In this document: positions 42,534 through 50,808 of the stretch, one piece after another | How the letters are laid out: every line of letters starts with the position of its first letter | Position numbering within the stretch: position 1 is the stretch's first letter | Source: Mesorhizobium sp. B2-3-4 | Lineage (GTDB): Bacteria; Pseudomonadota; Alphaproteobacteria; Rhizobiales; Rhizobiaceae | Length of the DNA stretch: 64,000 nt | Direction of reading: 5' to 3' | Assembly (NCBI RefSeq): GCF_006442315.1 | Contig: NZ_VFVY01000024.1 | Coordinates: 1-64,000, forward strand | Made by a program: the position numbers and the translations under genes | Notes under the pieces: generated by a model | Told to the model about the DNA's origin: nothing | Databases searched by the model: none | Seen by the model: the letters and a program-made list of their open reading frames with translations, nothing else

Positions 42534-42935
42534 TCAGGCGTCCCAAGGATTAAGGACGGTGACGCCGATGTCTTCGAAGTCGGTGACATTGCGCGTCACC
42601 ACGATAAGGTCATGGACGAGCGCCGTCGCCGCTATAAGCGTGTCCGCGCTTCCTCTCGTGCGACCTGCCGTTATGCGGCCCCATGCCAAGGCAATTTCTT
42701 CGGTGACTGGGAGAATGCGGTCCGCATTGTCTCGTCGCAATTCTCGCAGCCAGACATCGAGCCGGGCTGCCCGATCTGGGTCCGCCTTGCGCTGCTTGAC
42801 GATCCCCCGCTCGATCTCGCCGAGCGTAATCACGCTAAGGCTGATTGATGCCGGCTCAATCGAAGCCAGCCAGGCGGTTGGTTTCGGCAGACGCCTCTGC
42901 ACATCCGAGACCAGGTTGGTGTCGAGCAGGTACAT
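42534..42935 (-). CDS. vapC: PIN-domain toxin (VapC type)
   Basis: A 133-residue PIN-domain ribonuclease. The acidic catalytic residues are in place: Asp5 in YLLDTNLVSD, Glu40 in ITLGEIERGI, Asp97 in GSADTLIAATAL, and Asp near 118 in RNVTDFEDIG. VapC-type toxins cut RNA, often initiator tRNA, when free of antitoxin. The start ATG at 42935 shares one base with the antitoxin stop (TGATG), so the two are made together, antitoxin first, the normal order of vapBC. The C-terminus (VTVLNPWDA) is typical. It could equally be called a FitB-type toxin. No lesion is visible, so it is probably active. Confidence 0.92.
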   Translation of the reverse strand: MYLLDTNLVSDVQRRLPKPTAWLASIEPASISLSVITLGEIERGIVKQRKADPDRAARLDVWLRELRRDNADRILPVTEEIALAWGRITAGRTRGSADTLIAATALVHDLIVVTRNVTDFEDIGVTVLNPWDA

Positions 42936-43189
42936 CAGAGGTCCACATCCCGGATCATGGTGTCCGGGCGAGTGGTGATCTCTTTGTGGAACTCATCGTC
43001 CCAGCCGGGACCGGTCAGAAGATATTCGACGAGCGATTTTTTCTTTCCTGCCAGCTGGTCGTAGTCCTCCACGGAAAGCACAACCACAGTCCGTTCGCCA
43101 CGAAGCGTCACGGTTTGAGGACCTCTGGTCCTCGCCAGTTGAACCACCTTCGAAAAATTGTTCTTTGCGTCTTGAAGATGCCAGTTCAT
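42935..43189 (-). CDS. vapB: Phd/YefM-type antitoxin (VapB partner)
   Basis: An 84-residue antitoxin of the Phd/YefM fold. The N-terminus MNWHLQDAKNNFSKVVQLARTRGPQ and TVTLRGERTVVVLSVEDYDQL form the DNA-binding dimer part; the acidic C-terminal tail (about residues 62-84, WDDEFHKEITTRPD) would wrap the PIN toxin. It binds and neutralises the toxin and represses the operon. ATG 43189 is preceded on its strand by AGGAGC. A CTAGC...GCTAG inverted repeat lies just upstream and is the likely operator. The stop overlaps the toxin start by one base. Confidence 0.92.
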   Translation of the reverse strand: MNWHLQDAKNNFSKVVQLARTRGPQTVTLRGERTVVVLSVEDYDQLAGKKKSLVEYLLTGPGWDDEFHKEITTRPDTMIRDVDL

Positions 43190-43198
43190 CCGCAGCTC

Positions 43199-43215
43199 CT
43201 AGCTAGCTTGGCTAG
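43199..43215. promoter_or_regulatory. Probable vapBC operator
   Basis: CTAGC (43199-43203) and GCTAG (43211-43215), 7 bases apart, directly upstream of the antitoxin ribosome binding site, with the A/T-rich ATATAGT next to it on the promoter side. Position and symmetry fit an autoregulatory site. Confidence 0.5.
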
Positions 43216-43269
43216 ATATAGTACGGCGGCCGTGGGTTATCAACTTCAGCGTAAGAAACGGGCGAAGGG

Positions 43270-43932
43270 TCACCGGCTGCCGAAGATCGCAGAGCCCACC
43301 CGCACGCTTGTGGCGCCGAAAGCGATCGCCGTCTCATAGTCGCCTGACATGCCCATCGACAGCTTCTCCACTCCTGCCTCCCGCGCCAGCTTTTCCAGCA
43401 GGGCGAAGTGCGGGCCGGGGTTTTCGTCGGCCGGCGGGATGCACATCAGGCCTTCGATTTCGATGCGGTGGACGTCGCGGCAGCGGGTCACGAAAGCGAT
43501 CGCGTCGCGCGGTTCGATGCCGGCCTTCTGCGGCTCCGAGCCGGTGTTGACCTGGACGTAGAGTTTCGGGGCACGGCCTTGCCGGACGATTTCCTTGGCG
43601 AGTTCGGCGGCGATCTTGTCGCGGTCGACCGTCTCGATGACGTCGAACAGCGCCACCGCTTCCCTGGCCTTGTTCGATTGCAAGGGGCCGATCAGGTGCA
43701 GCTCGATATCGGGGCAAGCCTCTTTCAGGCCGGGCCATTTGCCCTGCGCTTCCTGCACGCGGTTCTCGCCGAAAACGCGCTGGCCGGCCTCGATCACAGG
43801 CTCGATGTCGGCGGCGTCGAAGGTCTTGGAGACCGCGACCAGCGTCACCGCGCCGGCTTCACGCCCGGCCTCCTGTTCGGCGGCGGCGATCCTCGCCTTG
43901 ACCGCGAAAAACTGCTGAACGGTGTCGCTCAT
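43270..43932 (-). CDS. YggS/PLPBP family pyridoxal-phosphate-binding protein
   Basis: A 220-residue single-domain PLP-binding TIM barrel of the YggS/PROSC family. The cofactor Lys is in VTLVAVSKTFDAADIEPV (about residue 36); GQRVFGENRVQEAQGKW, HLIGPLQSNKAREAV, YVQVNTGSEPQKAGI and LSMGMSGDYETAIAFGATSVRVGSAIFG are family signatures. These proteins keep free PLP in balance and affect amino-acid and 2-oxoacid pools rather than act as racemases. The ATG at 43932 is used; a TTG two codons upstream is possible. It is divergent from leuS (153 bases apart), a neighbour pair often seen in rhizobia. Confidence 0.95.
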   Translation of the reverse strand: MSDTVQQFFAVKARIAAAEQEAGREAGAVTLVAVSKTFDAADIEPVIEAGQRVFGENRVQEAQGKWPGLKEACPDIELHLIGPLQSNKAREAVALFDVIETVDRDKIAAELAKEIVRQGRAPKLYVQVNTGSEPQKAGIEPRDAIAFVTRCRDVHRIEIEGLMCIPPADENPGPHFALLEKLAREAGVEKLSMGMSGDYETAIAFGATSVRVGSAIFGSR

Positions 43933-44085
43933 ATGCAAATCCCGCTGTTTTGACCCGCGTTTTTGTCAGACGCGATGCCCATATGGTTGACGGGTTTGCC
44001 AAACCATGGTGAACACCCGGACCATATCTCATGAACCGCCGGGCTCTCGCCCGCGGTCCGCATGCTTTTAAGTGAAAAACGTCCC

Positions 44086-46713
44086 ATGGCAACCGAACGA
44101 TACAATCCGCGCGCGTCAGAACCCAAATGGCAGAAGGCCTGGGCCGACAAGAAGCTTTTCGAAGCGCGCAATGACGACCCGAAGCCAAAATACTACGTGC
44201 TCGAGATGTTCCCCTACCCGTCTGGGAAAATCCATATCGGCCACACCCGCAATTACACGATGGGTGACGTGGTGGCGCGCTACAAGCGGGCCAAGGGGTT
44301 CAACGTGCTACATCCGATGGGCTGGGACGCTTTCGGCATGCCGGCTGAAAACGCGGCGATGCAGAACAAGGTCCATCCCAAGGAGTGGACCTACCAGAAC
44401 ATCGCCACCATGCGCGAGCAGCTCAAGGTGATGGGCCTGTCGCTGGACTGGGCACGCGAATTCGCCACCTGCGACGTCGATTACTACCACCGCCAGCAGA
44501 TGCTGTTCCTCGACTTCGTCGAGAAGGGGCTGGTGACGCGCAAATCCTCCAAGGTCAACTGGGACCCGGAGGACATGACCGTGCTCGCCAACGAGCAGGT
44601 CATCGACGGGCGCGGCTGGCGCTCGGGCGCACTGGTCGAGCAGCGCGAACTGACGCAATGGTTCTTCAAGATCACCGATTTCGCACAGGACCTGCTCGAT
44701 TCGCTCGATGGCCTCGGCGAGTGGCCCGAAAAAGTGAAGCTGATGCAGCAGAACTGGATCGGTCGGTCGGAAGGCCTGCTGATCCGCTGGCCGCTGGCTT
44801 CGGACATTGCCGGCGAGCATGAGCTCGAAGTCTACACGACGAGACCTGACACCATTTTCGGCGCTTCGTTCATGGCGATCGCGGCGGATCATCCGCTGGC
44901 CAAAAAGGCTGCGGCGACCAATCCCGCGCTGGCGAAATTCATCGACGAGGTGCGCCATATGGGCACTTCGGTGGCGGCGCTGGAGACGGCCGAGAAGAAG
45001 GGGTTCGACACCGGCATCCGCGTCGTGCATCCCTTCGACGAGACCTGGACGCTGCCTGTCTATGTCGCCAATTTCGTGCTGATGGAATACGGCACCGGCG
45101 CCATTTTTGGCTGCCCGGCGCATGACCAGCGCGACCTCGACTTCGCCAACAAATACGGCTTGCCGGTGGTGCCGGTGGTGATGCCCGAAGGCGAGGACAA
45201 GGCGACCTTCCAGATCATCGACGTGGCTTACAGCGACGATGGCGCGATGATCAATTCGCGCTTCCTCGACGGCATGAAACCGGATCGGGCTTTCGACGAG
45301 GTGGCCACGCTCTTGGAAAACAAAACGATCGGCGGCCGGCCGATGGCCGAGCGCAAGGTGAACTTCCGCCTGCGCGACTGGGGTATTTCGCGGCAACGCT
45401 ACTGGGGCTGCCCGATCCCGATGATCCATTGCGAGGATTGCGGCGTGGTGCCGGTGCCGAAGGCCGACCTGCCGGTCAAGCTGCCGGACGACGTCGATTT
45501 CGACCGGCCGGGCAATCCGCTCGACCGTCATCCGACCTGGCGGCATGTGAAGTGCCCGCAATGCGGCAAGGACGCGCGCCGCGAGACCGACACGATGGAC
45601 ACGTTCGTCGATTCGTCCTGGTATTTCGCCCGCTTCACCGCGCCCTGGGCGCATGAACCGACCGATCCCAAGGCAGCCAATGAGTGGCTGGCCGTCGACC
45701 AGTACATCGGCGGCATCGAGCACGCGATCCTGCACCTGCTCTATTCGCGCTTCTTCACCCGCGCCATGCGCGAGACCGGTCATGTCGACCTGGCCGAGCC
45801 ATTCAAGGGCCTGTTCACGCAAGGCATGGTGGTGCACGAAACCTATCGCGTCGGCGGCTCGTCGACCAATGGGCGCTGGCTGGCACCGACTGAAGTGCGG
45901 CTGGAAGAGGTCGGCGGCAAGCGCCGGGCCATCGAGATCGCGACCGGCGAAGAGGCGACGATCGGCGCTCTCGAAAAGATGTCGAAGTCGAAGAAGAACA
46001 CGGTCAGCCCCGAGGACATCACCGACGGCTATGGCGCCGACACGGCGCGCTGGTTCATGCTGTCGGATTCGCCGCCCGAGCGCGATGTCGAATGGACCGA
46101 TGATGGCGCCGCCGGCGCGCATCGCTTCATGCAACGCATCTGGCGCCTGGTGTCGACGGCGGCCGAAACGCTGGCCGGCGTGACGCCGGCCGCGGCCAGG
46201 GATGGCGAGGCGGGCACCGTGTCCAAGGCGGCGCACAAGATCCTGAAGGCCGTCGGCGAGGATATCGAGAAGCTTGCCTTCAACCGCGCCATCGCCCGCA
46301 TCTACGAACTGGCCAATGCGCTGACCACGCCGCTCAGCGAGGTGGCGGAAGGCAAGGCCGACGCCGCGCTGCAAGGCGCCTGCCGCGAGGCCGTGGAGAT
46401 CCTGGTGCACCTGATCGCGCCCGTGATGCCGCATCTGGCGGAGGAGTGCTGGGAGACGCTCGGCGGCACCGATCTTGTCGCCGAACGGCCGTGGCCGGTC
46501 TTCGATCCGGCGCTGGTCGTCGACAACGAAGTCACCTATCCGGTTCAGGTCAACGGCAAGAAGCGGGGGGATTTGACAATTGCCCGCGACGCGGACCAAG
46601 GTGCGGTCGAAAAAGCGGTCCTGGCTCTCGACTTCGTGCAGAAAGCACTTGAAGGTAAGGCCCCGCGCAAGGTGATCATCGTGCCGCAGAGGATCGTCAA
46701 TGTCGTTACCTGA
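44086..46713 (+). CDS. leuS: Leucyl-tRNA synthetase
   Basis: An 875-residue class I synthetase, of normal length. HIGH motif: KIHIGHTRNY (residues 50-53); KMSKS motif in EKMSKSKKNTV near residue 631; the editing domain (CP1) lies in between, with EVYTTRPDTIFGASFMAIAADHP. CEDCGVVPV and HVKCPQCGKDARR form a zinc-binding insert. It charges tRNA-Leu with leucine. The ATG at 44086 (MATERYNPRASEPKWQ) fits the family start; the frame is open to 44062. It overlaps the next gene, lptE, by 14 bases, so the two are cotranscribed and probably coupled, as in E. coli. Confidence 0.98.
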   Translation: MATERYNPRASEPKWQKAWADKKLFEARNDDPKPKYYVLEMFPYPSGKIHIGHTRNYTMGDVVARYKRAKGFNVLHPMGWDAFGMPAENAAMQNKVHPKEWTYQNIATMREQLKVMGLSLDWAREFATCDVDYYHRQQMLFLDFVEKGLVTRKSSKVNWDPEDMTVLANEQVIDGRGWRSGALVEQRELTQWFFKITDFAQDLLDSLDGLGEWPEKVKLMQQNWIGRSEGLLIRWPLASDIAGEHELEVYTTRPDTIFGASFMAIAADHPLAKKAAATNPALAKFIDEVRHMGTSVAALETAEKKGFDTGIRVVHPFDETWTLPVYVANFVLMEYGTGAIFGCPAHDQRDLDFANKYGLPVVPVVMPEGEDKATFQIIDVAYSDDGAMINSRFLDGMKPDRAFDEVATLLENKTIGGRPMAERKVNFRLRDWGISRQRYWGCPIPMIHCEDCGVVPVPKADLPVKLPDDVDFDRPGNPLDRHPTWRHVKCPQCGKDARRETDTMDTFVDSSWYFARFTAPWAHEPTDPKAANEWLAVDQYIGGIEHAILHLLYSRFFTRAMRETGHVDLAEPFKGLFTQGMVVHETYRVGGSSTNGRWLAPTEVRLEEVGGKRRAIEIATGEEATIGALEKMSKSKKNTVSPEDITDGYGADTARWFMLSDSPPERDVEWTDDGAAGAHRFMQRIWRLVSTAAETLAGVTPAAARDGEAGTVSKAAHKILKAVGEDIEKLAFNRAIARIYELANALTTPLSEVAEGKADAALQGACREAVEILVHLIAPVMPHLAEECWETLGGTDLVAERPWPVFDPALVVDNEVTYPVQVNGKKRGDLTIARDADQGAVEKAVLALDFVQKALEGKAPRKVIIVPQRIVNVVT

Positions 46714-47278
46714 TCGGGAAAAGACAGAGTTGAGCCGTTTGCTGCGCCGCATCGCTCTTGCCGGCCTCGTCGGCTCGCTCGCGCTGGTTTCGGCCTGCAC
46801 GGTGCGGCCGCTCTATTCGAGCGCGCCGCTGGCGAACGGCTCCAGCGCCAATGCCGAACTGGCGTCGATCGCCGTCAAGCCGGTCAAGACGCGCTATGCC
46901 CAGCAGGTGCGCAACAATCTGATCTTCGGGTTCGGGCGCGGCGCTGGCGAGCCGGCCTCGCCGCTCTATTCGCTCGATCTCGGCGTGACCGAGGCCGTCG
47001 ATTCGGCGGCGCTGGTGCAGAATGGAACCGATGAAGACGAGCCGACCGCCGGCTCGGTGACGCTGACTGCCGGCTATACGCTGACCGATGCGAAAACCGG
47101 CGCCGTGATTGCGGTCGGCAAGCGGGCGATCACCTCGTCCTTCGACAGGCCGCGTCAGGAGTTTGCCTCCTACCGGGCGCAGATCGACGCCGAGAACCGT
47201 GCCGCGCGCGAACTGGCCCAGGCCCTGCAACTGTCCATCGCCCAGGATCTGGTCCGGCACGGCAAGACGGCCGGCTGA
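46700..47278 (+). CDS. lptE: LPS-assembly lipoprotein LptE
   Basis: A 192-residue outer-membrane lipoprotein. The lipobox LVSAC has the modified Cys33 after a hydrophobic stretch (residues 17-31), preceded by a charged region. The body (VRPLYSS, TRYAQQVRNNLIFGFG, TAGYTLTDAKTGAVIAVGKR, FASYRAQIDAENRAARELAQAL) matches the alphaproteobacterial LptE form. LptE plugs the LptD barrel and helps insert lipopolysaccharide in the outer leaflet. It overlaps leuS by 14 bases. In E. coli holA follows lptE; here the next gene is ftsK, 216 bases on. No terminator is obvious after it. Confidence 0.93.
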   Translation: MSLPDREKTELSRLLRRIALAGLVGSLALVSACTVRPLYSSAPLANGSSANAELASIAVKPVKTRYAQQVRNNLIFGFGRGAGEPASPLYSLDLGVTEAVDSAALVQNGTDEDEPTAGSVTLTAGYTLTDAKTGAVIAVGKRAITSSFDRPRQEFASYRAQIDAENRAARELAQALQLSIAQDLVRHGKTAG

Positions 47279-47494
47279 CGTCCCAGCCTCGCAGGACCCG
47301 AGCCTGGCTGCCGCCGGGCCGATCCGTCGTTGCAGAAGGCTTGCTCTCCCCGTCCTGCCCGGTATCCCCGGCAAATTCAATTTGTCGATAGGGTCTCGGA
47401 AAAAAATTCGGCTGCCCCGGGACGCGTGGCGGGAAGCAACTGTTAACCACTCGCTCCCTATTGCTCAGCGGTCGGTTCACAGTGAGTTCTCATA

Positions 47495-49987
47495 ATGGAA
47501 GCCAGGCGTTTTTCTCGGGTCAATTCGTTGCACGCGGCCGCGCCCGATGACCCTGAAGGGGACCGTTCAGGCGGCCCGGGCGGCAAGGTGGATGCCGCCC
47601 GGCCGGGTGCTTCCCAGGCGGCCCACCTGGCGCGGGCGAACATCAAACCCGCGCCGGACAATGCCTTGCCGCAGGGTGGCGACACCGAAAGCCCTGCCTG
47701 GCAGGAGTATTTTTTCCTCGCCCCCAATGTGCGTTTTACACGCACGCCGGATTATGAGCCCAAGCATCGGCAGCCGCATGACGAGGTCGTCGAGGAGGCC
47801 CCAGCGCAGCCGCTTCCAACGCGGCAGGGCCTAGCTGGCGCCATCGTCCATCGCGGACCGCCAGCAGCCGCGCCGGCTCAGCCGGGGCGCGTCGTCGAGA
47901 GGGTGCAAGGCGTTGCGGCCACGGCTCCGAAAGTGCCGGCAGCGGCACCAGCCGTCCCGCGAACGGCACCCGTTGCCGGCTCTGGCGCGCCCGTCACGGC
48001 AACCACCGCCGAGAAGGTCAGGCGGCTCCACGTTTCCGATCACGCCTTCTTCGAGGGTTTGGCGCCTCTCCTGGTCGATGTCAGGTCGCCGGCGCGGCAG
48101 GACTCCTCGGTCCGGCCTGTACCGGCAGCGCCGCACACCGCGGCGCGCACCGCCATATCCGCGTCCGCCGTGGCCGACGTCACCGCCTTGTTCCGCACCA
48201 TCGAATGCCTTCCCGGCCAGGCCTCTTCCGCTTTGCCGGACGTCCTTCCTGCCAACTCGAACGAGGTCGCGACCGAGGCGTCCGTCTCCGCGGGCAGGGC
48301 CGCCCGGCAGGCTCGGGCGACGGCCGCGATCGCGCCCGCCGCCGCGCCGATTGCGCAACGTGTGGAGGAAACCGTCCCCGTTCGAGCACCGTCGCTGCCC
48401 ATGGCCGGCAAGGTTGCGCGGCCGGTCGTTGGCGAAAGCTACGAGCTTCCCTCGGAGGAGTTGCTGCAGCAGCCGCCGGAGGGCCAGGGTTTCTACATGT
48501 CGCAGGAGCGGCTGGAGCAGAACGCCGATCTCCTGGAAAGCGTGCTTGAGGATTTCGGCGTCCGCGGCGAAATCATCCATGTGCGCCCCGGTCCGGTCGT
48601 CACGCTCTATGAGTTCGAACCGGCGCCGGGCGTCAAATCCTCCCGCGTCATCGGGCTTGCCGACGATATCGCCCGCTCCATGTCGGCGGTATCGGCGCGC
48701 GTCGCGGTGGTGCCCGGCCGCAACGTCATCGGCATCGAATTGCCCAACGAGACCCGCGAGACCGTCTATTTCCGCGAACTGATCGAATCGCAGGGTTTCC
48801 GCAAGACCAGCTGCAAGCTGGCGCTTTGCCTCGGCAAGACAATCGGCGGCGAACCGGTGATCGCCGAACTGGCGAAGATGCCGCATCTGCTCGTCGCCGG
48901 CACCACCGGTTCGGGCAAGTCGGTCGCCATCAACACCATGATCCTGTCGCTGCTCTACCGGTTGAAACCGGAGGAATGCCGGCTGATCATGGTCGATCCC
49001 AAGATGCTGGAACTCTCGATCTATGACGGCATCCCGCATCTTCTGACCCCTGTCGTCACCGATCCGAAGAAGGCGGTCACCGCGCTCAAATGGGCGGTGC
49101 GCGAGATGGAGGACCGCTATCGCAAGATGGCGCGGCTCGGCGTGCGCAACATCGACGGCTACAATGAGCGCGCCGCCCAGGCCCGCGACAAGGGCGAGAC
49201 GGTCGTCATGACCGTGCAGGCCGGCTTCGAGAAAGGCACCGGCGAGCCGCTGTTCGAGCAGCAGGAAATCGACCTCGCGCCGATGCCCTACATCGTCGTC
49301 ATCGTCGACGAGATGGCCGATCTGATGATGGTCGCCGGCAAGGAGATCGAAGGCGCCATCCAGCGCCTGGCGCAGATGGCGCGCGCCGCCGGTATCCACC
49401 TGATCATGGCGACGCAGCGGCCTTCCGTCGATGTCATCACCGGCACGATCAAGGCCAATTTCCCGACCCGCATCTCCTTCCAGGTCACCTCCAAGATCGA
49501 CAGCCGCACCATTCTCGGCGAGCAGGGCGCCGAACAGTTGCTCGGCCAGGGCGACATGCTGCACATGATGGGCGGCGGGCGCATTGCGCGCGTGCACGGC
49601 CCGTTCGTTTCCGACGCCGAGGTCGAGCATGTCGTGGCGCATCTGAAGGCGCAGGGCCGGCCCGAATATCTGGAGACGGTGACCGCCGACGAGGATGAGG
49701 AAGAAGAGGAAGCCGACCAGGGCGCGGTCTTCGACAAGGGATCGGTCGCGGCCGAGGACGGCGATTCCAGCTATGACGAGGCGGTCAAGGTAGTGCTGCG
49801 CGACAAGAAATGCTCGACCTCCTACATACAGCGCCGCCTTGGCATCGGGTATAACCGCGCCGCTTCACTGGTTGAGCGCATGGAGAAGGAAGGCCTGGTC
49901 GGCGCCCCCAACCATGTCGGCAAGCGCGAGATCATGGCTGGCAAGCGCCAGCCCGTGGCCGCTGCCGGCGATGACGAGGCGGATTGA
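47495..49987 (+). CDS. ftsK: FtsK-family DNA translocase, without membrane domain
   Basis: An 830-residue protein. The first 300 residues or so are Ala/Pro/Arg-rich and disordered, with no membrane helices, unlike canonical FtsK. The motor then starts: GFYMSQERLEQNADLLESVL, RPGPVVTLYEFEPAPGVK, Walker A GTTGSGKS near residue 470, Walker B IVVIVDEMADLMMV, and QRPSVDVITGTIKANFPTRI. The C-terminal gamma winged-helix domain is present (AVKVVLRDKKCSTSYIQRRL), so KOPS DNA recognition and XerD activation are plausible. Rhizobia commonly carry a second soluble FtsK, and this looks like that one. Its start is taken at 47495 (MEARRFSRVNSLHAA); a true start further in is possible. A strong terminator follows. 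Confidence 0.93.
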   Translation: MEARRFSRVNSLHAAAPDDPEGDRSGGPGGKVDAARPGASQAAHLARANIKPAPDNALPQGGDTESPAWQEYFFLAPNVRFTRTPDYEPKHRQPHDEVVEEAPAQPLPTRQGLAGAIVHRGPPAAAPAQPGRVVERVQGVAATAPKVPAAAPAVPRTAPVAGSGAPVTATTAEKVRRLHVSDHAFFEGLAPLLVDVRSPARQDSSVRPVPAAPHTAARTAISASAVADVTALFRTIECLPGQASSALPDVLPANSNEVATEASVSAGRAARQARATAAIAPAAAPIAQRVEETVPVRAPSLPMAGKVARPVVGESYELPSEELLQQPPEGQGFYMSQERLEQNADLLESVLEDFGVRGEIIHVRPGPVVTLYEFEPAPGVKSSRVIGLADDIARSMSAVSARVAVVPGRNVIGIELPNETRETVYFRELIESQGFRKTSCKLALCLGKTIGGEPVIAELAKMPHLLVAGTTGSGKSVAINTMILSLLYRLKPEECRLIMVDPKMLELSIYDGIPHLLTPVVTDPKKAVTALKWAVREMEDRYRKMARLGVRNIDGYNERAAQARDKGETVVMTVQAGFEKGTGEPLFEQQEIDLAPMPYIVVIVDEMADLMMVAGKEIEGAIQRLAQMARAAGIHLIMATQRPSVDVITGTIKANFPTRISFQVTSKIDSRTILGEQGAEQLLGQGDMLHMMGGGRIARVHGPFVSDAEVEHVVAHLKAQGRPEYLETVTADEDEEEEEADQGAVFDKGSVAAEDGDSSYDEAVKVVLRDKKCSTSYIQRRLGIGYNRAASLVERMEKEGLVGAPNHVGKREIMAGKRQPVAAAGDDEAD

Positions 49988-50015
49988 GCGGCAGGATCGC
50001 CACCGCAGACCAATA

Positions 50016-50041
50016 AAAAAGGCCGGTTGCCCGGCCTTTTT
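50016..50041. terminator. Bidirectional terminator between ftsK and fsa
   Basis: AAAAAGGCCGG (50016-50026) and CCGGCCTTTTT (50031-50041) pair perfectly, loop TTGC, with A and T runs as tails for both directions. Confidence 0.92.
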
Positions 50042-50060
50042 CATTGGAAGCGGAACAGGC

Positions 50061-50717
50061 TCAGCCGATCTTCTGGCCGGTCTTGGCCCAGTCGGCGAGA
50101 AACTGCTCCAGGCCCTTATCGGTCAGCGGATGCTTGACCAGCGCCTTCAGCGTCGCCGGCGGCGCGGTGATAACGTCGGCGCCGATCAGGGCCGCCTGCT
50201 TGACGTGGTTCACCGTGCGCACCGAAGCGGTCAGAATCTCGGTCTGGAAATCGTAATTGTCGTAGATCTGGCGGATTTCCTGGATCAGCTCCATGCCGTC
50301 CGAGCCGGTGTCGTCGATGCGGCCGACGAAGGGCGAGATAAAGGAAGCGCCGGCCTTGGCGGCGAGCAGCGCCTGGTTGGCCGAGAAGCACAGCGTGACG
50401 TTGACCATGCGGTTCATCTCGGTGCGGATGGTCTTGCAGGCCTTCAGGCCGTCGAGCGTCAGCGGCACCTTGATGGCAATATTGGGCGCGATCTTGGCCA
50501 GCACCTTGGCCTCGGCCATCATGTCCTTGTACTCGGTCGCCACGACCTCGGCCGAGACAGGGCCTTCGACGATGTCGCAAATTTGCTTGGTGACCTCGAT
50601 GATCTTGCCGCCCGACTTGAGGATCAGCGACGGGTTGGTGGTGACGCCGTCGAGCAGTCCCAGATCGTGCAGTTCCTTGATCTCCTTGATATCGGCTGTA
50701 TCGGCGAAAAATTTCAT
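50061..50717 (-). CDS. fsa: Fructose-6-phosphate aldolase / transaldolase-like
   Basis: A 218-residue class I aldolase of the FSA/TalC group, much shorter than the classical transaldolase. MKFFADTADIKEIKELHDLGLLDGVTTNPSL is the N-terminus of the family, the Schiff-base Lys is in NIAIKVPLTLDGLKA (near residue 84), and NVTLCFSANQALLAAKAGASFISPFVGRIDD follows. These enzymes cleave fructose-6-phosphate to dihydroxyacetone and glyceraldehyde-3-phosphate, or exchange three-carbon units; in many genomes it may serve as the pentose-phosphate transaldolase. The ATG at 50717 follows AGGAGACCCGCC. It is convergent with ftsK and divergent from priA. Confidence 0.95.
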   Translation of the reverse strand: MKFFADTADIKEIKELHDLGLLDGVTTNPSLILKSGGKIIEVTKQICDIVEGPVSAEVVATEYKDMMAEAKVLAKIAPNIAIKVPLTLDGLKACKTIRTEMNRMVNVTLCFSANQALLAAKAGASFISPFVGRIDDTGSDGMELIQEIRQIYDNYDFQTEILTASVRTVNHVKQAALIGADVITAPPATLKALVKHPLTDKGLEQFLADWAKTGQKIG

Positions 50718-50808
50718 GGCGGGTCTCCTGACGATTTCGTCGTGCTTGGGAAGGCACGTTCAGCGTTGCTCTTTGATCTAGACCAAAGTCGGGGCAAGGT
50801 CACGCCTC

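Noticed and set aside
44308..46800. 830-codon frame antisense to leuS
   Set aside because: Shadow of leuS; no recognisable domain.
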